Shown here: piece by piece, positions 60,961 through 64,000 of the stretch
Numbering within the stretch: position 1 is the first letter of the stretch
How the letters are laid out: each line of letters opens with the position of its first letter
NCBI RefSeq assembly: GCF_022539315.1
Contig: NC_066314.1
Coordinates: 48,607,180-48,671,179, forward strand
DNA from: Serinus canaria
Lineage: Eukaryota > Chordata > Aves > Passeriformes > Fringillidae
Direction of reading: 5' to 3'
DNA length: 64,000 nt
Program-made: the position numbers and the translations under genes
The notes under the pieces: model-generated
Seen by the model: the letters and a program-made list of their open reading frames with translations, nothing else
Databases searched by the model: none
What the model was told of the DNA's origin: nothing

Positions 60961-61165
60961 TAACCTTGAGACCGAAAAATGAAGAGCTCTGACTCCTTCT
61001 TCAAGCACCGGGCTGGGAAAAGAAACTTTTGAACTTTTTTGGGGTCACTCTGACCAGCTAGAGAGAGAGAGAGACCCCGGCAACTGGCAGTCCCTGGGTG
61101 GGCTGAAGAAAAGGTGCCTAAGTGTGTGTGGGGACAGAGACAAACAGCCGGACTCCACACAAGAT

Positions 61166-64000
61166 CTGCTCCTTAATCATTTGGTTTCCATGGATGGTAA
61201 AAGTATTGCTGAGTTAGCAACAACAGGGATTTCGTCACAGCACCCGAAGTCTGTGTTATTGCTCCCAGATCCTGCCAGGCCCCTTATCAGGCATTTCTCC
61301 TGACCCAGTCTCAAGTGTATGTTAAACATTGCCCTATATTCCATTTTTCCACTTTGCCACATTCTTGCTAAATCACTTTGTTCGACTGCTACATTTATGA
61401 CGTGAAACAGTTCTGATACTGCTCTGTAGGCTACTGTTAGCTAAAGCCTTCTCCCGGACCACTCATTTCTGCCTGGGCCAGTAACAACAGGAATCTACAG
61501 GAAGACTCCTTACGGACAAAGGATTGCTCCACTGTCTGTAAACATCCTTATTTCACCCAGAATTTGCCACTTCGATTGAATTCAGCCTTACAGCCAGTCA
61601 GATCAATACATTTTTACAGTGCAGTAGAGTAAACAATGCAACACAGTGATTCCAAGTCTGCAGCCAGACAGACCAAAGTAGCAGCACAAGTAAGTCAGAA
61701 AATCTCCTGCATTTCTCTGGGCACAGAGCAAGCTCTGAGACCAGTTATCACAGTTGTTTTTATATACAAAATATGTGTGCACATAGACATATGGACTAAT
61801 ACATTCATCACTAACCCTCATTTAAGGGACCAACTATCCAAAGTCTGCTCATCACCCAGTAAATGTGCTTTAGCCAGGGGTGCCAGATGCATCCAGGACC
61901 TGCAGTGGCTTTACAGATCACTGCATGAGGATATGGCTGTAGGTTCAAAATCAATCCAGAAGTTACTGTTCCAGCTTGTGATTCAGTCTTTAGTTCTCCA
62001 GACAATCCTTCCCAATCAAGATAAGACACAGGTAGATTGTTTGTTTTTATCGCTCATAGTGGAGTTTGGATTCAGATTACCTGGAAGGAAAAGAAGTTAA
62101 AGTAGTGTTAATGTTACGTAAATAAACCCTGGATAAAGTTTGGACTCATGCATCACTCTCATTTTTTATATACACCTTGTTAGACCTACATTATTCTGCA
62201 CTCTATCATGACTTTTTTTCTGCTGCAGTGAAATGAAGAAACATTAAAATAAGATCAAATGCAGAGTATATTGTAGAGAAAACCACTGGAGAAGTAGTTC
62301 TACAAGCTTTGGCTTGTACCCAAGTCCAGCTTCATTAGGTCCCAGCTGGCACTGATAAATAGTCTGGTCATGTCTTGGGTGAGAAGTTTTCCAAAGACTG
62401 AGGTATGGAAAAAATCCTGAAAACCCAAGGTCATCTCACTCATTTGATACCCACACACAGTAGAGGTTTTTTATCACATTTTGTTTCAAACATCTCTAGT
62501 GCCAGAGTTTCCACCACTGTCTTCTCAAGACAAATCCCAAGGCCTCAAGGTCTCTCACTAAAGTGGCAGAGTATGCTGCCTCCAGTTTTTTATAATCCCA
62601 GGTTTTTTCACTGCTTACCCTATGAATTTCTTCTGTTCCCAGTATCTGTACCTTTCAATGCTTGCACTTCTGTCTGGTGTCCATCATTAAAGCCAGATGT
62701 TGATCTGGATGCCACAGCATATCTGTTTCAAGCACTGTACAAAGTGGGCTCAGAGGCTTTTGCAAGTAAGGGAGCTCATCTGAGCTCAGTAAAGCTTGCA
62801 TGACTCTGGCCCAGGGCAGCAGGGGCTGCCAGGGGCTGCCATGTGGCTTGGAATCACTCTGAACACAGGCAGGCCCCACTCATGTATTTGTACAGAAGGA
62901 AGGTACATGTGCATCTCCCAAGCACTTGGAGCCAGATGCCAGTTCAGAGTGAAAAGAGAGGGAAAACTGCCACAGGTCATGGTGACATGCCACTGAGAAG
63001 TCTCAGCCTTGCTCAGTTCAGGGAGCATTCAACCCAAGCACTGCCTCTGAAATGGGCTTCAAGTGAATAATTTTTAATGTCACTCTCTTGCTTGTGGGTA
63101 TTTGATCAATGCTGCCCTTACCTGTAGGTGATGGGGAAGAGTTTTCTTTCCCCCCCTCCTTCTCTCCACTTTCTTCCACACTGCATCTTCTTGATGTTCA
63201 CCTGGGAGGTTGCACTGCACCCTGCCCTCTCTTCTGTGGCTGCTGTGTGTGCTACTGCCTCCTCCCAAAGTGCCCTGTGGCATTTCATTCTACCTGTCCC
63301 CCTCTGACACATCCTGCATGATAGTGTTATCATTACTCCTATCTCCTCTCCACCCCTCTTTCCTCCCTATCTGTATCATATTCAAGACCCTCATGCTTTT
63401 TTTGAAAGATGTCTGTGCTTCTCTGCTTAATTTCAACTCCCAGCCCTTTTGTTCTTGTCACTTTCTACTCTTGTCTTCTGATCTTTTTCTACATATCCCA
63501 CTACAGTTAGAGCAAACATCCTCCTTTTATGTACCCAACAATGTTTCCCTCTTTCTCTTTAGAAAAGGGGTTGAAAATTCCAGTTACCACCCTTCCATGA
63601 TCTCACTTTGGCAGAAAAACACTGGTGATAACTAAGCAGCTATTTCAATGCCATTGCAGTGCCCAGCATAAATTCCATTTCTTGTTGCAAAACTGAAACA
63701 CAAATCCTTCTACTAAGTGTGTGTATTTTGCAACCACTGCTCATGAGGAATGAAGTCGATGCATGGAGCACCTCAGGACAGCAGACCCATCTGAACAAGC
63801 CCACTTTGCTTCCTCCAAAGGAGAACACTAACCAAAAAGTCTGCACCTTCCTTCTGAAGGCACACAGCTTGCAGATTTTTGCAGTATTTCCCAGAAACTG
63901 CACACAGAAGTCACTGTCTTTGCTGACCACAGCATGCCCAGCAGCAGCTTAAAATTAACAAGATTCTGGTCAGGTTCAGAGCTGCTCTTGTGTTCCTCAG
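61166..64000. other. Unassigned DNA, pyrimidine-rich at 63.1-63.5 kb
   Basis: No supported exon or named repeat. 63,140-63,520 is strongly C/T-rich on the plus strand, which explains the long stop-free frames there. Near 62,815-62,842 a GGGGCTGCCA word is duplicated. Confidence 0.45.

Larger units (their letters stand above)
60449..61159 (+). mobile_element. Complete solo LTR of an avian endogenous retrovirus
   Basis: A 711-bp element begins TGTCGGAA and ends CTCCACA (TG...CA ends), flanked by a perfect 6-bp direct repeat CAAGAT at 60,443-60,448 and 61,160-61,165. A TATA box (60,852) and AATAAA (60,955) lie in LTR order, so it is in plus orientation. No viral coding region, primer-binding site or second LTR is present. 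The state is explained by LTR-LTR recombination deleting the provirus. The 6-bp duplication suits an alpha/beta-like (class II) ERV. Confidence 0.9.

Noticed and set aside
60397..61160. Minus-strand open frames of 68 and 128 codons
   Set aside because: They lie within the solo LTR, antisense to it, with no viral gene content.
63109..63635. Plus-strand frames of 70 and 141 codons
   Set aside because: They coincide with a pyrimidine-rich tract that lacks stops. No splice structure or recognisable domain.
1..64000. tRNA, rRNA, CRISPR or bacterial operon features
   Set aside because: None of the expected motifs, repeat-spacer spacing or ribosome-binding contexts were seen. The sequence is vertebrate in character.

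Overview
The window looks like bird nuclear DNA, most likely a passerine. It is AT-rich and CpG-poor, with one sharp CpG island. The recognisable interspersed repeats are 3' ends of CR1 LINEs on both strands. There are two solo LTRs of avian endogenous-retrovirus type. The rest is short A/C-rich, poly-A/T, GGGA and TA tracts. No prokaryotic gene organisation, tRNA, rRNA or CRISPR array was seen. Long open frames are rare and mostly uninformative, as expected for vertebrate intron and intergenic DNA.

Layout: 1-17,900 is AT-rich non-coding DNA with several CR1 pieces, a GGGA tract, a 41-bp tandem duplication and a few exon-like segments on the minus strand. 18,000-44,900 is mainly intron-like, with a solo LTR at 22.1-22.7 kb, a long perfect inverted repeat at 36.3 kb, and a series of exon-like minus-strand segments with good splice sites. 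45,340-47,350 is a CpG island with eight same-oriented CCAAT boxes, four CACGTG E-boxes and two poly-C runs. 47,350-64,000 looks like upstream flank, with two CR1 remnants, a GC-rich patch at 52.4-52.6 kb and a complete solo LTR at 60,449-61,159 flanked by a 6-bp target duplication.

The simplest reading is a minus-strand gene whose promoter and first exon lie in the CpG island (donor at 45,865/45,866) and which runs left through long introns. I could not name the protein. Candidate coding exons were found from acceptor and donor consensus plus an open, phase-compatible frame. The longer ones (33.5, 28.6, 23.6, 34.6, 20.3, 29.4 and 10.6 kb) are the best supported. Joining everything needs many exons under 50 nt, which is unusual for vertebrates, so part of the chain is probably fortuitous. 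All exon calls are therefore tentative and need RNA or homology evidence.
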